Shown here one piece after another: positions 44,487 through 55,790 of a stretch of DNA of 64,000 bases (its first letter is position 1; each line of letters begins with the position of its first letter). Made by a program: the position numbers and the translations under genes. The stretch comes from Cymbomonas tetramitiformis (taxonomy: Eukaryota; Chlorophyta; Pyramimonadophyceae; Pyramimonadales; Pyramimonadaceae): assembly GCA_001247695.2 (NCBI GenBank), contig LGRX02024778.1, positions 1 to 64,000 of the forward strand, written 5' to 3'. The notes below the pieces were generated by a model. That model was not told where the DNA came from and searched no databases. It saw only the letters and a program-made list of their open reading frames with translations.

Positions 44487-46199
44487 TTATTCCACTTGCT
44501 GATTTGGCCATGATTGGCTAAACGGCCGCTTGGGGAGGTGGTGCGCGCGGGCGCGTTTGGGTGCGACTAGGATTTATGGTATGAATTGTTTGCGGTAAGC
44601 AACTGGGAGTGGCGGCCATGGGGACCGCGCCTCGTTACGGACTAGTCTTAGCAATGTTCGGATCCAGTTTTGCACCGGCACTGGCCCTGCTGGTTACCGT
44701 TTTCTGGGTTGGTGTTCGCGACACCTTCGACTTCGACGACATCTTCGAGTGCCCCTCGCCGCTCCACTCTCTTAGCTCCTCTCCGTTGCTGACCATTACC
44801 ATTTTTCCGCTACCACACCCAACCGCGCGACTGCGTACCACCTCCCCTCTGGCTTTTCAGAGTATGGGTATGTTGACCCGAGCGAAGAAGTCCCTGGACA
44901 GGGACAGTGACATCGACGCCTCACTGAGGCTATTAGACGGGGTTCGGAACAGTCCGACGGTGCGTACGCCAATTGTTCCGACCTCCGCTCCAACTTCCAA
45001 CGAGGATGCAGACGTGGCGACCAGGAAGTACTTACAGGAGCAGAGCAAGCTGGTTGACGACATCTACAAAGCGCGTCTACACCGCCAATGGGCCAAGGGT
45101 ATCCGCGAGGATGTCCTTGGGGACAAGAAGCACCACTTCCGCGGTACGGACGATGCTGGCCTCCTCTCCGAGCTGGTGGTGCAGCTGCGTACGGAGTTTC
45201 ATTCGGCTGGACTGGAGCTGGCATCCTTTGACCTCGACGACCCTCTGGCTCGTGTGGTGACCAAGGTCAACGGCTTGCTCTTCGACGTTACGTTCTGGCT
45301 CTGGTTATCGAGAAGCACAGCAACGCCTACGTCTGGTTGACTGGCACCGACGCCTCGTCTGACCGTGATGGACGGCGAGCCCTGGTGGACATCATCAAGG
45401 GTTGTGTACCGGTGGCGCTGCGTGAGTCGCACCAGGAGGAGCACGCCGCGTTGCGTTATCCCGCAGACACTGACCCGCAGCCCATCTGGCTCGGGGTTTA
45501 TGTTGGATTAAGTTTTTGACATCTACTGGATTAAGTTTTGTTTGGGTAGATTTAGATTAAGTTCATGTGACACGATCGATCGAGAGGTCATCAGACCTGA
45601 GACAGGTCGTCATCGTCTCTTCGCCGGAAATTTCCGGCGAAATCACATCAACACATTGCATGCTGCCGAGCGGAGGGCAGCATGCATGCTGGGAAGGCAG
45701 GTTGCATGGTGCCGCATGGTGCCGAGAGCAGGTTGCATGCTTGCATGCTGGGGAATAGTTTTCAGAAGCATATGAAAAATATTCTATTGCTTCTAAAAAC
45801 TACTTATTATATATCATAAACCCTTTGCCTTGACATTTACCGCTGCACGCGACCGGCAAGCATCTTTGAAACTCGGAAGTTTCAAAGATGCGTTTGGTAT
45901 TTTGGGTGCACCCTAAAATTACAAAACAGCCGAGCGCTTCCCGTTTGTGCGGGATATTCACATTTATTCCACGGTATATTTCATATGAAATATACACATA
46001 AGCACGAAGGCATCGGCCACGCATCTTTGAAACTAACGAGTTTCAAAGATGCGTTTTTGTCATTTGGGTGCGCATACCCAAATAACAAATCAGCCGAGCG
46101 CTTCCCGTTGGCGTGGGGTATCCAACGCTTGAATGTTAAATATTCATTATAATATGAGTTAGCATGCGAGGTTGCAAAGGCATCGGGACAGAATCTACG

Positions 46200-46840
46200 A
46201 AACTGTCCTATGCCTTTGCCTTTGGGTTCGAACGTATCCAAACCCAAAGATGCCAAACAGCCGAGGGCTTCCCGTGCGTCCTAGCGCACGAAACTTGGCG
46301 CAAATACTGCCAAGAGATATTTACCTAAGTTACTTGAAGCTCAAAGCTTCAAGTTACTTGTGCGCCCAACGCGCAATTTATTTCTAAGGCAGATGTTTTG
46401 GGTTTGGGTTCGAACGTGACACCCAAACCCAAAGATGCCAAACAGCCGAGGGCTTCCCGTGCGTCCTAGAGCGCGAAACTTGGCACAAATACTGCCAAGA
46501 TACAAATCTTTAAGTTACCTGAAGCTCAAGGCTTCAAGTTACTTGTGCGCGAAACACGCAATTTATTTCCAAGGCAGATGTTTTGGGTTTGGGTTTGGGT
46601 TCGAACCCAAACCCAAAGATGCCAAACAGCCGAGGGCTTCCCGTGCGTCATAGAGCGCGAAACTTGGCACAAATACTGCCAATATGCATATCCTTAAGTT
46701 ACTTGAAGCTCAAAGCTTCAAGTTACTTGTACGCGAAACGCGCAATTTATTTCTAAGGCAGATGTTTTGGGTTTGGGTTTGGGTTCGAACCCAAACCCAA
46801 AGATGCCAAACAGCCGAGGGTTTCCCATGCGTGTGCATGT
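46200..46840. repeat. Tandem array of about 185-bp units with internal hairpins
   Basis: About four copies start near 46215, 46400, 46590 and 46770 with the core CCAAAGATGCCAAACAGCCG. Most units contain an inverted repeat (AAGTTACTTGAAGCT and its inverse). It forms the centre of element L. Confidence 0.7.
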
Positions 46841-47303
46841 GTGTTAAACCATGTGAAATATTCCATGAAATAAATGTGAATATCCCGCACAAACGGGAAG
46901 CGCTCGGCCGTTTTGTAAAATTAGGGTGCACCCAAAATACAAAACGCATCTTTGAAACTCGGAAGTTTCAAAGATGCTTGCCGGTCGCGTGCAGATGTAA
47001 AAAGGCAAGGCAAAGGGTTTATGATATAGAAGACGTAGGAATAGTTTTCAGAAGCACTAGAATACTTTTCATATGCTTCTGAAAACTATTCCTACTGCCG
47101 CTAAATCTTATTACACCCTTTGCCTTTCCCTTTGCCTTTGACCTTCCGTTCGCAGTTTTACCATGTGTGCCTGACCTCGGAGCGGTGGCACCTCGGATCC
47201 GGCGAAATGACGATGACGACCTGTCTCAGGTCTGATGACCTCTCGATCGATCGTGTCACATGAACTTAATCTAAATCTACCCCAGACAAAACTTAATCCA
47301 GTA

Positions 47304-48076
47304 CAGTGGCTGTTCCCATTATGACGCACTTTTTGGATCGTTCCTCAGGACGAGCTCGATAATTCGATATGCGCGCGCAAACGGTCGAGATGTCACCTTG
47401 TCAGTCAAGATGAGTTCCCAAAAAACCGAATTTAAAAATATCAAAATCTCGAGCTTCCACAACCCTGCGCATTGGTGGAGGGTCGATACTGCTGTTCCCA
47501 TTATGATGCAACGCCTTAATATGAGATTTGTTATGAAACAAACTGATCGTTCGGTGCTAGTGTAAAAATATACGGAAAATCTTGATTTGCACCCAAACGT
47601 CGTGCCCAAATGAAAATTTTGACCATCCCATGATATATAAATGGGGGTATTTTATATATCGCGCTGGGTCCGCGACGCCAACTCGAATATCATTGGGAGA
47701 TAATATATGCAGTGTATACAAAACCAAGCTTCGAATCGACAAAAATCAGGGGGAAACACGCTGTAAACAATTGTTTTTTTCGTTACCCGTCCTTTTCTAG
47801 CTCCGTTCCGTCATATCGAATATATCACGCGTTTGAACGCTATTTCATGGAATCGCGCGCTATTTTTTCGAGTATTTTACTGGACAGCAAGAGAATTTAC
47901 ATTTGTATACAAAAATCATTTACACCCAAGTTTTATATATCGCGCGATTGGACGATTGAGTGAAATCCCTTGTTTTATTGCGAAATCGAAGATTCTACTG
48001 TCTTAGAATATGGAGTTTGTAATGAAAATCTGAAGTGCGTCATAATGGGAACACGTCATAATGGGAACAGCCACTG
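47304..48076. mobile_element. Mariner-type MITE inside element L (773 bp)
   Basis: Ends CAGTGGCTGTTCCCATTATG and its inverse, with TA on each side (47302-47303, 48077-48078). Removing it restores the outer inverted arm of L. The CGTCATAATGGGAACA motif is repeated at the right end. Non-coding. Confidence 0.75.
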
Positions 48077-49766
48077 TAGATGTCAAAAACTTAATCTAAA
48101 ATAAACCTTTTCCCATCCCATCTTGGCTCGGGAACAGCGTCTGGTGCGGGATAACAAAGCTACGAACTGGACACCCACCGAGGAGACCAGGAAGCTCTCC
48201 CTGTACAACCGGCTGGACCCGGTGTTTTACACCGCGGTCAAGGTGCGGTATCCTCTCGCGGCCGATCTCGCGCATGTCTCCTTGGCGTCTCTCCGCTCCC
48301 TTGTGGTGGAGATTTATCAGGCTTGGGCGCAGACGGGGGCGGGGAAGGCAGTCTCGGGCAAGAGCGGCATCTCTGCGCAGCTCTCCAGCACCGAGTACGG
48401 CGCCCTTCTCAACAAGATCAACGAGCTTCAGGACTTGCTACGGCAGCAACGCGGGACGGACGCGCTGCCGGCGCAGCAGCAGCGGCAGCAGCCGCAGCGG
48501 CAGCAGCGGCAGCAGCAGCAGCGCGGTACGCAGCGGGGATTCCGTGTCGGCACGCACCCGCTGCCTGCAGTCGGTTTCGACCGTGACGACCAAAAGGCGA
48601 AGCCCTTTTGCGGGAGGTGCAAGAAGGCGGGGAAAGGTGAGCAGTACCACTTCTACCGCGACTGTCCGTTGGGCGGGCGTCAGCATCCCCCGCACTCGGC
48701 CGCGGCATTCTGCATTCCCATCGACGAGGAGGACGCGGAGGGGGTGCGTGCATTGGCCATGTGTGCCCTGTTCCAGCAGGCGGCGGATGATGGGGCCGAG
48801 GCTTTTGCCACTGCGGCATCTACGTACGGGCCGCCTGCGGTACTCTGTGCGGGTGCGGTGGGCGGGATCGACGTGTCCGCCTACGGCTTCACGGTAGAGC
48901 CGCAGCAGCCTGCTGACGAGCCCGCAGGTGACGACATTCATCAGCGGCTGGACGATCTCGCCGCGGAGGTCCATGCCGCGGCAAACTGCAAGGTGCACTA
49001 CACCCACGCATCCTTCCCACCACGGGCGGTTCTCGAGCCGCATGCATCGGCTCTGGTGTGCGGCCCCGCGGCAGCGGGGAACATGCCGGAGGAGCAGGTT
49101 CCGGCAGGTGGTGCGGCGGCATCGGCATCCGCCGTGCCGGCCCCTGCTATACCTGTCTCGCAGGAGGAGGATGTGAAGCCCGTGCCGCTTCAATCGGCGC
49201 GGGTGACTGCCACGACGGACGGTGAGTTCCCTGGGTTCGTTCAGACTGTCAACCACGCCGCCATCGCGCCGGTTGACCTCACCGGCTACGACACCGACGA
49301 CTACGAGGACTTTGCCGATGGCAGCTTCCGGCTGAAGCCGCGGGGTTCGCCTCCGTCGGCCAATTATGTTTCCGGGCCACCCGTGGACGAGCAGAGGGCC
49401 TACGGTTGTGGGAAGCCGCCCTTGGGGCTTTCCTGCCACGGTTGGGTCATGGGGAATTCCTTTCCTCCTTTCCCTCGTTCTTTGCATCTCGATCATGGGG
49501 GTGGCAGCCGTGCCCGATGCTCAGTCGGCTGCGGGATTGCCTTCGCCTGGTGGTGATCTCGATTGGGAGACTCCGTCAATTTTCTCCACGAATGAATTTG
49601 TTGAATCCGTGATCCCGGCTCAGGGTTCCTTTGTGGCTGACAATGTGCCACCGCTTGAGCCGCCTGAGCCCCCTGACCTCTTTCAGGACCTTGTGCTGGA
49701 CTTCGGGTTTAGGCTTAGTTATTATGGGCTCTGACTAGCCCCTAGCCTGACCCTGCTTCCGTCTCG

Positions 49767-49936
49767 TGTCCGTGACATCCTAGCACTGTACTGTACAGTA
49801 GTACAGTACAGTAGTACAGTCATCGTTTCACTGTCTGGGTTTCCGAGAGCATAAAGCTTCGGCCAGACACAAGTTATATGATTATCAGTTTGTCTCCTAG
49901 CGAGCTTAGCCGGACAGCGTATCTGTCTTCCTCGCA
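49767..49936 (+). repeat. 170-bp LTR shared by element C (3' end) and element D (5' end)
   Basis: Starts TGTCCGTGAC, ends CTCGCA, with a CAGTA-rich palindromic stretch. It is preceded by the 3' untranslated region typical of C/B and followed by a primer-binding site and the D Gag leader. A second copy with two differences is at 62425-62594. Confidence 0.8.
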
Positions 49937-49958
49937 GGTTATAGGCCGCACCGGCTTT
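49937..49958 (+). promoter_or_regulatory. Element D primer-binding site
   Basis: GGTTATAGGCCGCACC directly after the LTR; a diverged internal initiator tRNA-Met type site. Bases 49959-50373 are a non-coding leader similar to that of element B (shared TGATGGCACAGCGCC and TGTTGCCATG). Confidence 0.55.
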
Positions 49959-50373
49959 CCGGTGATTCTGATGATGGCACAGCGCCTTGCTGTTGCCATG
50001 TTCGGCTAAGTAGGACGTAGGAGGGGTTGAGCGCCCACTTGGGCGGTGGTGATTTACTCTTACGGTATGGCCTTTTGACTTGGCAGTGATGGCGGCACGC
50101 ATTGTGCTCGCCTTCGCTGCACAGGAGATCAGTTGGTGACGGGTTGTTTTTATTTTACGGAAGCATCGTCGCAGCGAGGGTTGATCTGTTTCGTGCGCCG
50201 CTGGCTCCGGCGAGGTCGTTCCACACGTAACTGATTTTGGCCGCTCTCATGGTTTCGCTTACGACCTGTGAATTTTGATCTGTCAGCTGAGACTTCTGCA
50301 AGCTATCTGGCCGCTGTAAGCGTTCTTCAACCATCTCCCTGTTTAGCTCAACCTCCTCCCCTGTCTCTTCATC

Positions 50374-52389
50374 ATGGTTACCACAGCAAATAGATCGACG
50401 CGGTCTCGCGTCCGTAGATTAGAAACGATTTTTGATGACGTCGGTGCGCAGCACGCTGCGACTCCTCACACGCCGCAGCTGCCAGCTCCGACCACCGCAG
50501 CTGCGAGAGAAATTTTGGACAAGTGCAAGCAGTTGGCTCGTGACAGTTTCGACAGGAAGGTTGCCAAAACCGTTGCCACTAAGATTCTAGGCGACAAATC
50601 GCAGCGCTTTGCAGGGACAGAGGCGGACGCAGTGGACATTTTTTCACAATTGATGCATGAGTTGCGCGCACAGTTCGTGCTTCAGTCGTCGGCGTTTGCT
50701 CCCCTGTTTGACTTGACTGACATGGCGGTTGAGGCTAGGCATGAGGCAAATGAGTTATTGCTCTCGGCTCTGACATTTCTGGCTCGCCCTGGCTCACCTG
50801 CCCGTGACTGGCTTGAGGCCTCTGGGTCCGACGTTCCTGGAGATGGCAAGCGCGCTGCCCTTGAGGTGGTGCGCATGCTCCAGGAACGTTCGGAACCCTT
50901 TGACTCTTTTGAGTTGCTGCTGGCGGTCCGCATCCCCAGCAGCAAAGATCCTGACCGTGGCATCCGCGAGTTCAATGGCCTGTTGAGGGACGTTCAGCGT
51001 TCCCACAACTTGCCAGAGGACGCGGTGAAGCGGCAGTTTCTGAAGGCTCTCGGCGATTCATGGCTATACCGTGATTTGGCTAACTCTCTGGCTCGGGCTG
51101 ACCAGCGGCAGGGCGTGTCTCTCCTGACTATTCAGGCTCGTGTGCGGGAGCAGTTCCGCCACGGCCTGAAAGTCTCTGACGCCCCTGTCTCTGCTCTGTC
51201 ATTCGGCGATGGCGCGTCTGACCTGGCTGCGGCGTTGTCCAGTCTGCAGAAGCAGCTGGAGCGCATGCAACAGGACATTCGTGACCTGAAGCGGCAGAAG
51301 CGGGAAGGGCCTCCGCCTGCGGGCAAGCACCTTACCCGCTCTGCTGCTAAGCATCATCGTGCTGGTGTTAAGCCACTTGGCACCGCTCCTCCTGTCTCAT
51401 TTGACAAGAAGAGTGGTGCCTTCGTGCCCCACTGCCAGAATGCGGTGTGTGCCAAAAGTGGTTTGAAGCACTGGCATGCTGAATGCCCCAACGGCGGTCT
51501 TCACTCTGCCCACTATTGTAGTGCGGTTGAAGACTACGAGACTGACTGCTTGGCTGTTCGTTTCCAGCGTTTCTATGACGCGGGAGATGAGCACGCCTTC
51601 GAGTCGCTCTGCACGATGGAGGGTCGCCCAGAGGTGTGCGAGCTGTCGGCGCATTCTTTTGTGACGGCTGAGCCCACGTCTCTGCGGCACTTTCAGGATG
51701 CGGCGGCTTCCGCTCAGGATGCGGCAGCTGACGAGGACGGCGTGGCTCACTTTCCTCTAGCCACATTCCACTCGGGTGCACGGGGTTCGATTCCGCCACC
51801 GCCTGCGGTTCGGGATCCCTCTGCACTCGTGGCTGGTGGTGTGCCTACGGCTCATGACCCACCAGTGGCTGTCCCTGGCTCTCTCGGCTTGCCTGGTTCT
51901 GTCCCATCGCTCCAGCTTGGCGACTCTGCACCGGCTCCGCTGTTTGCTGGCATGACGATTGAGGCTTCTGACATTGGCTCTGAAATCTCTGACAACGACC
52001 AAGGCTCTGACAATGACTCTGACGGCGGGCGGCAAGTGGCTTTTGACTCCTTCGGCACTCTTGAGCATGACTCTGACAGGGGGGCATCGCCACTAGCAGC
52101 TCCGATGTACCGTCCGCGGGCGCCGCCGAGTTTTCTCCGGTGTGCGTTAATGTCCTCGATGCTCTGTTGTTCTCTACTGGCCAGTGCTACGGCATCTCTG
52201 GTTGCCGTGGGCGGTGGTGACAGGGGCCTGGTTGAGCCCGGAGTCACCGTCCATCGGTCTACTGGGGGTATCTTTTTGCTTCGGATCCGTCACTTGGCTC
52301 TCTGGACATCCGTGATTGGCCGCCTGACGATCGAGTTCTTTTATCTCTTTCTTCAATGTTCAAACCGCCATGGGAATCTACTTGTCTGA
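50374..52389 (+). CDS. Gag-like protein of element D (671 aa, tail frameshifted)
   Basis: ATG at 50374 follows the leader. The capsid-like core (residues about 20-260), coiled coil (about 290-310), Cys-x4-Cys-x6-His-x4-Cys knuckle (51433-51485), the block ending in ELSAHSF, the acidic linker with many DSD repeats and the hydrophobic segment (near 52130-52200) followed by GLVEPG all match element B. After about 52260 the tail of B is recognisable in another frame, ending TGA at about 52550, so one indel has replaced the last 80 residues or so. No pol follows. Confidence 0.75.
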   Translation: MVTTANRSTRSRVRRLETIFDDVGAQHAATPHTPQLPAPTTAAAREILDKCKQLARDSFDRKVAKTVATKILGDKSQRFAGTEADAVDIFSQLMHELRAQFVLQSSAFAPLFDLTDMAVEARHEANELLLSALTFLARPGSPARDWLEASGSDVPGDGKRAALEVVRMLQERSEPFDSFELLLAVRIPSSKDPDRGIREFNGLLRDVQRSHNLPEDAVKRQFLKALGDSWLYRDLANSLARADQRQGVSLLTIQARVREQFRHGLKVSDAPVSALSFGDGASDLAAALSSLQKQLERMQQDIRDLKRQKREGPPPAGKHLTRSAAKHHRAGVKPLGTAPPVSFDKKSGAFVPHCQNAVCAKSGLKHWHAECPNGGLHSAHYCSAVEDYETDCLAVRFQRFYDAGDEHAFESLCTMEGRPEVCELSAHSFVTAEPTSLRHFQDAAASAQDAAADEDGVAHFPLATFHSGARGSIPPPPAVRDPSALVAGGVPTAHDPPVAVPGSLGLPGSVPSLQLGDSAPAPLFAGMTIEASDIGSEISDNDQGSDNDSDGGRQVAFDSFGTLEHDSDRGASPLAAPMYRPRAPPSFLRCALMSSMLCCSLLASATASLVAVGGGDRGLVEPGVTVHRSTGGIFLLRIRHLALWTSVIGRLTIEFFYLFLQCSNRHGNLLV

Positions 52390-52634
52390 ATTCTTCAGTT
52401 GAATTACTTTCTGCTGTGGAACCGCCTTGCCCACTTGGGCCTGGTGGTGCTCGATTTCAAAAGGACAGTTTGCAATTCACTTCGGGATTACTCTGTGTTT
52501 ACATCCCAACCGCTGAACTCAGCTCTGCTGACCAGCTTCAAAGTGGCTGAGTTTCTTGTCAATCATCCTGGCAGCTTGATTAGCTTTAGCCCAGTAGTGG
52601 GATGACCGGGTCAAGACCCCGGCACCCAGAACAG

Positions 52635-53262
52635 ACTATTGGGAATAAATGAATCTCGATCGTCGTCTAAAAACCTTCATTTTGACACAATTTTCGTCGT
52701 CTAAAAGTTATTGCCACGTCATCTGAAAAGCGCCACGTAAGCGACACGTAAGCGACACGTAAGTCGTCCCGCAATTTTTATTACAAAATATTACTGGAAT
52801 TATTTATTTGTGCATGATACTTTCGTACTCGGCGAGTCCCGGTAGATTTTTTTGTTGCATTTTTGTTCATATGCGTGCATATCATTTACAAGTATGCAAA
52901 TATGGGTACATCCATGTGCAATTTAGGCCAACATGCACGGTACACGTTTATGAATGTGCGTATATAGGTGCTTCAATTCCCGTAAAATAAGTTGCAACTG
53001 AGATGGGTACTAGCATATGATACACAAATCTATACCATCATACAAATTTATTCAAAATACACCAAATATTTGTCTATGATGTCTTCTAGGCAAGAGATTT
53101 CGATCATTTCACCGTGCTAAGGCTACTATATTGCTGATACATTGGAATCTATATCTTCAATCCACAATTATTTGCGGTACTTGTAGGTTTTATTTCCCTC
53201 GATAGCGAGGTAACGTTGACGGCAATGTTGACGCTCTATCGGAAAACATAAATGGCAGAGCT
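52635..53262. other. Junction and duplicated non-coding block
   Basis: At about 52634 element D sequence stops without its expected 3' untranslated region. From 52877 to 53050 a block is repe ated at 54020-54195 at about 90% identity by eye. No gene recognised. Confidence 0.5.
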
Positions 53263-53670
53263 TTATTGGTCAAGGCAATTGCATCGCACGCAATATAGGT
53301 CGATTTCCTCTTCTCGTTGATGCCGCGGAATAATAAGCGCCCAAGTGACGTCGATTGGAATGACCAGTGTCCTTGGGGTAACCCATTCGTTCCCTATTGG
53401 GCTCTGGTCGGGATAAAGTTCCGGTTCTTGAAGGTCAAAAAACATGTATTTCCGAATTCTCCAGGTGTAGCGCCACCAAACGATCCCTAAGTCCTGTCGG
53501 ACATGTCTGTCCTCGTAGGGGATGTTTAAGAACTTACATATCATCCAGCTGTCTACATTGCATTGAGGACATCGCATGTGGACCATTCCATGTGTATTGA
53601 TAGCGTCTGCAGTGGCTTCATCGCGATCGCGTGTCCCATAAACTCCGAATCGTAGAATTGAAGGCATAAC
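53263..53670 (-). CDS. Small Cys-motif protein, copy 1
   Basis: Unrecognised protein; ATG at 53670 (MPSILRF) or 53589 (MVHMRCP). It has a CPQC pair, then a W-R-x-x-x-K-x-x-x-F core and an acidic VxPIDV region, and ends with CVRCNC. It is a diverged relative of the ORF at 54333-54707 (shared C-x2-C, aromatic core and P-ID/PTD region), and the DNA upstream of both is duplicated (53799-54000 and 54751-54953), so the pair arose by tandem duplication. A role in nucleic-acid or protein binding through the Cys pairs is only a guess. Confidence 0.45.
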   Translation of the reverse strand, partial: VMPSILRFGVYGTRDRDEATADAINTHGMVHMRCPQCNVDSWMICKFLNIPYEDRHVRQDLGIVWWRYTWRIRKYMFFDLQEPELYPDQSPIGNEWVTPRTLVIPIDVTWALIIPRHQREEEIDLYCVRCNCLDQ

Positions 53671-53798
53671 GTGGCCACGATATTGCAGGATTTTATACCT
53701 GTAGATAACAATGCTTGCAAGGTGATTAGCAGTTGAAGCGAGCGTCGCCCATAGCAAAAGTCGAAAATATAAATTGTGAGGATAAATGTGGAGCTATA

Positions 53799-54000
53799 AT
53801 ACCTGCAGATGGCAATGCTTTCAAGGTAAGTAGCAGATGTTTGAAGGTATGATTGAAGGTGCGTATGTTAGAAGAAACAGGGGGAAATGAATCTTCAAGG
53901 GTCGGGCAAGAGCTTTTGTACCTGGTCGTGAGTGGACCGCGGGTCGTGCAAGAGTAGTGTACTTTTGGTCCAATCAGCTTCGTATATCTCGCACATGCGG
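53799..54000. repeat. Duplicated upstream block (partner 54751-54953)
   Basis: About 200 bp nearly identical to 54751-54953, including TTTTGGTCCAATCA and GCACGACCCGCGG (minus strand). It probably holds the promoter or first intron of two duplicated minus-strand genes. Confidence 0.7.
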
Positions 54001-54332
54001 GATCGCTTAGTCGCCGATTCCCGTATGCAAATGTGGGCACATCCATGTGCAATTTAGGTCAGCATGCACGGTACACGTTTATGGATGTGCATATTCGGAT
54101 GCTTAAATTCCCAGAAAACAAGTTGCAACTGAGATGGGTACTAGCATATGATACACAAATCTATATCATCATACAAATTTAATCTATATACACCAAATAA
54201 TTGTCTAGGATGTCTAGGAGCACATAAATAAGGGTAAGTGTTGGTGTAGCTAGCAGAATAATACATCAGTGTAAGTATCTAATGTGAACTTGCAAATATA
54301 AAATAAAGACTGTACACAAGCGTATATGTTTC

Positions 54333-54707
54333 CTAACGGCAGTTGCACCACTTTCCATCATCATCATTCTCGGGAGAGGCACCGGAGTTCAACTCGGGAA
54401 TATAGTCCGTGGGAACCGGCATTGTCACTGGGGTTCTTATGTCAGCGACGCCTTGCTCGTCGGAGTATACATGCTCATCCAACAGTTGAAAATACCATGT
54501 TTCCCGCGTTTTGCGGATAAACCTCCACTTCGCGTAAGCGGGGTCATGTCTAGTCATGTCATATCTAGGATGCAGCGCAGGATCGACGAACAGTTCCTCG
54601 CGAATTAGAAACAAATTCCAGGATTGGCACACACGACATTTTTCGGATTCTATGTGCAGTCGTTCAAGCTGAACAGGTAAGTCTGCAGGGAAATGAGGCG
54701 CATTCAT
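54333..54707 (-). CDS. Small Cys-motif protein, copy 2 (124 aa)
   Basis: Starts at ATG 54707 (MNAPHF) and ends at a TAA/TAG just before 54333. It has CRVC, an aromatic core WRFIRKTRETWYF, an acidic DEQGVAD stretch and a C-terminal CNC. Related to copy 1 downstream. No known family recognised. Confidence 0.45.
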   Translation of the reverse strand: MNAPHFPADLPVQLERLHIESEKCRVCQSWNLFLIREELFVDPALHPRYDMTRHDPAYAKWRFIRKTRETWYFQLLDEHVYSDEQGVADIRTPVTMPVPTDYIPELNSGASPENDDDGKWCNCR

Positions 54708-55221
54708 ATTGGAGGTAGCGTGTTATGTAATCGCAAGCGCCACACTATAATACCTGCAGATGGCGATGCTTTCAAGGTAAGCAGCAGATGTTTGAAGGTA
54801 TGGTTGAAGGTGCGTATGTTAGAAGAAACAGGGGAAATGAATCTTCAAGGGTCGGGCAAGAGCTTTTGTACCTGGTCGTGAGTGGACCGCGGGTCGTGCA
54901 AGAGTAGTGTACTTTTGGTCCAATCAAATTCGTATATCTCGCACATGCGCCGATTTTTTAATCAAAGACAAAAACACAACCGAGGCAGAAAACCCCATAC
55001 ACAGGCACATCAGCATATCGGCAAGAAACACAAGCCATTGACGAATGAACATTATACACTTCTACCACATTGTTAACATATGTTTAAGTATACTATTCTT
55101 ATCGAAAAGTAGTCGAAAATCTAACCCTCGGGAGGTTGCAATCCTAAGTCTTACTCGAAATCAAAGTGGAATCAAGATAACATTCTGACTCGTAGCCGCC
55201 GTGGTTTCGTTGACGGTAACG

Positions 55222-55476
55222 TTACGGCTGAACCTGTCGGAACTTGAACCGAAAGGCAAGGTCGTTTCGAAACACACATCGAAAATACCCCAACGTGCAT
55301 TTGTTGCCTTCCGCATTCCTGCACATATAACATTCATTGTAGTTCCTCCACAACATTCGAACAGTCATACCATGAGGAAGATAGTCAAAATTCCTCATTC
55401 TCATTCTGGGGGCAGTAGGGCATGTTGCATACATGCCAAGAACATAGGCAACAATACATTCTCGCTTGGATGGCAT
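55222..55476 (-). CDS. Small paralogous protein (84 aa), member 1
   Basis: ATG 55476 gives MPSKRE; the middle motif LPHGMTVRMLWRNYN is shared with the ORF at 55791-56024 (LPPGMTIQTLWQNYN). Two Cys-x2-Cys-like spots follow. The shared start and core on the same strand about 550 bp apart show a tandem duplication. Function unknown. Confidence 0.45.
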   Translation of the reverse strand: MPSKRECIVAYVLGMYATCPTAPRMRMRNFDYLPHGMTVRMLWRNYNECYMCRNAEGNKCTLGYFRCVFRNDLAFRFKFRQVQP

Positions 55477-55790
55477 GGTTGGATGAGGTGGCAGGTGAAG
55501 AAAGAAAAGTGCCAAGCTGAAAAGTGAGTTGTGAGGACAAGGTAGGTGCTTAAATATCTCAGTAGTGTGGCCGTCGTGATTTCAGTTGGCCAATCAAATG
55601 ACCTCTTTCAGGTGGGTCGGATCGAAGGCCCGCATGTCACAAACATAGCATGTCACAACATTGGAAATGTGAAACGTCGATAACAATTTCATTCAAAATA
55701 TGTTCGAATACAATTATATTTAACGGTGTTCCAACGATAAGTCAATTTGCTCAATGACAAAGCTATATGCTGTCGCTATATAGCATCAAT

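Larger units (their letters stand above)
45496..48107. mobile_element. Element L: 2.6-kb foldback transposon in element C gag
   Basis: Outer arms starting GGTTTATKTTRGATTAAG face each other at 45496 and 48107, and a long inverted stretch around ATCGATCGAGAGGTCATCAG (45573-45610, 47215-47255) confirms the arms. Inner inverted blocks pair 45830-45975 with 46880-47010. CCCATCT(T)GGCTCGG occurs on both sides (45481-45494 and about 48115-48130), an imperfect long flanking repeat. It has no transposase. A MITE sits at 47304-48076. Confidence 0.65.
44864..49735 (+). pseudogene. Gag-like gene of element C, split by a foldback transposon
   Basis: ATG 44864 opens a capsid-like N-terminus (MLTRAKK...) comparable to B and D. 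The frame shifts near 45300 and is cut at 45495 by element L; it resumes at about 48123 and runs to 49440, where another shift leads to the tail ending TGA at 49733-49735. The resumed part holds a Gln-rich run (48470-48525), a Cys-x2-Cys-x9-His-x4-Cys knuckle (48610-48665), an acidic Pro-rich linker and, in the shifted frame, a hydrophobic segment (near 49450-49510) and acidic tail. The plan matches B and D. Confidence 0.65.

Noticed and set aside
46200..46840. CRISPR-like repeat array
   Set aside because: Units of about 185 bp repeat throughout without short unique spacers, in a eukaryotic foldback transposon.
48438..49496. Minus-strand 352-codon ORF
   Set aside because: Arg-rich shadow of the GC-rich element C Gag on the plus strand; no domain.
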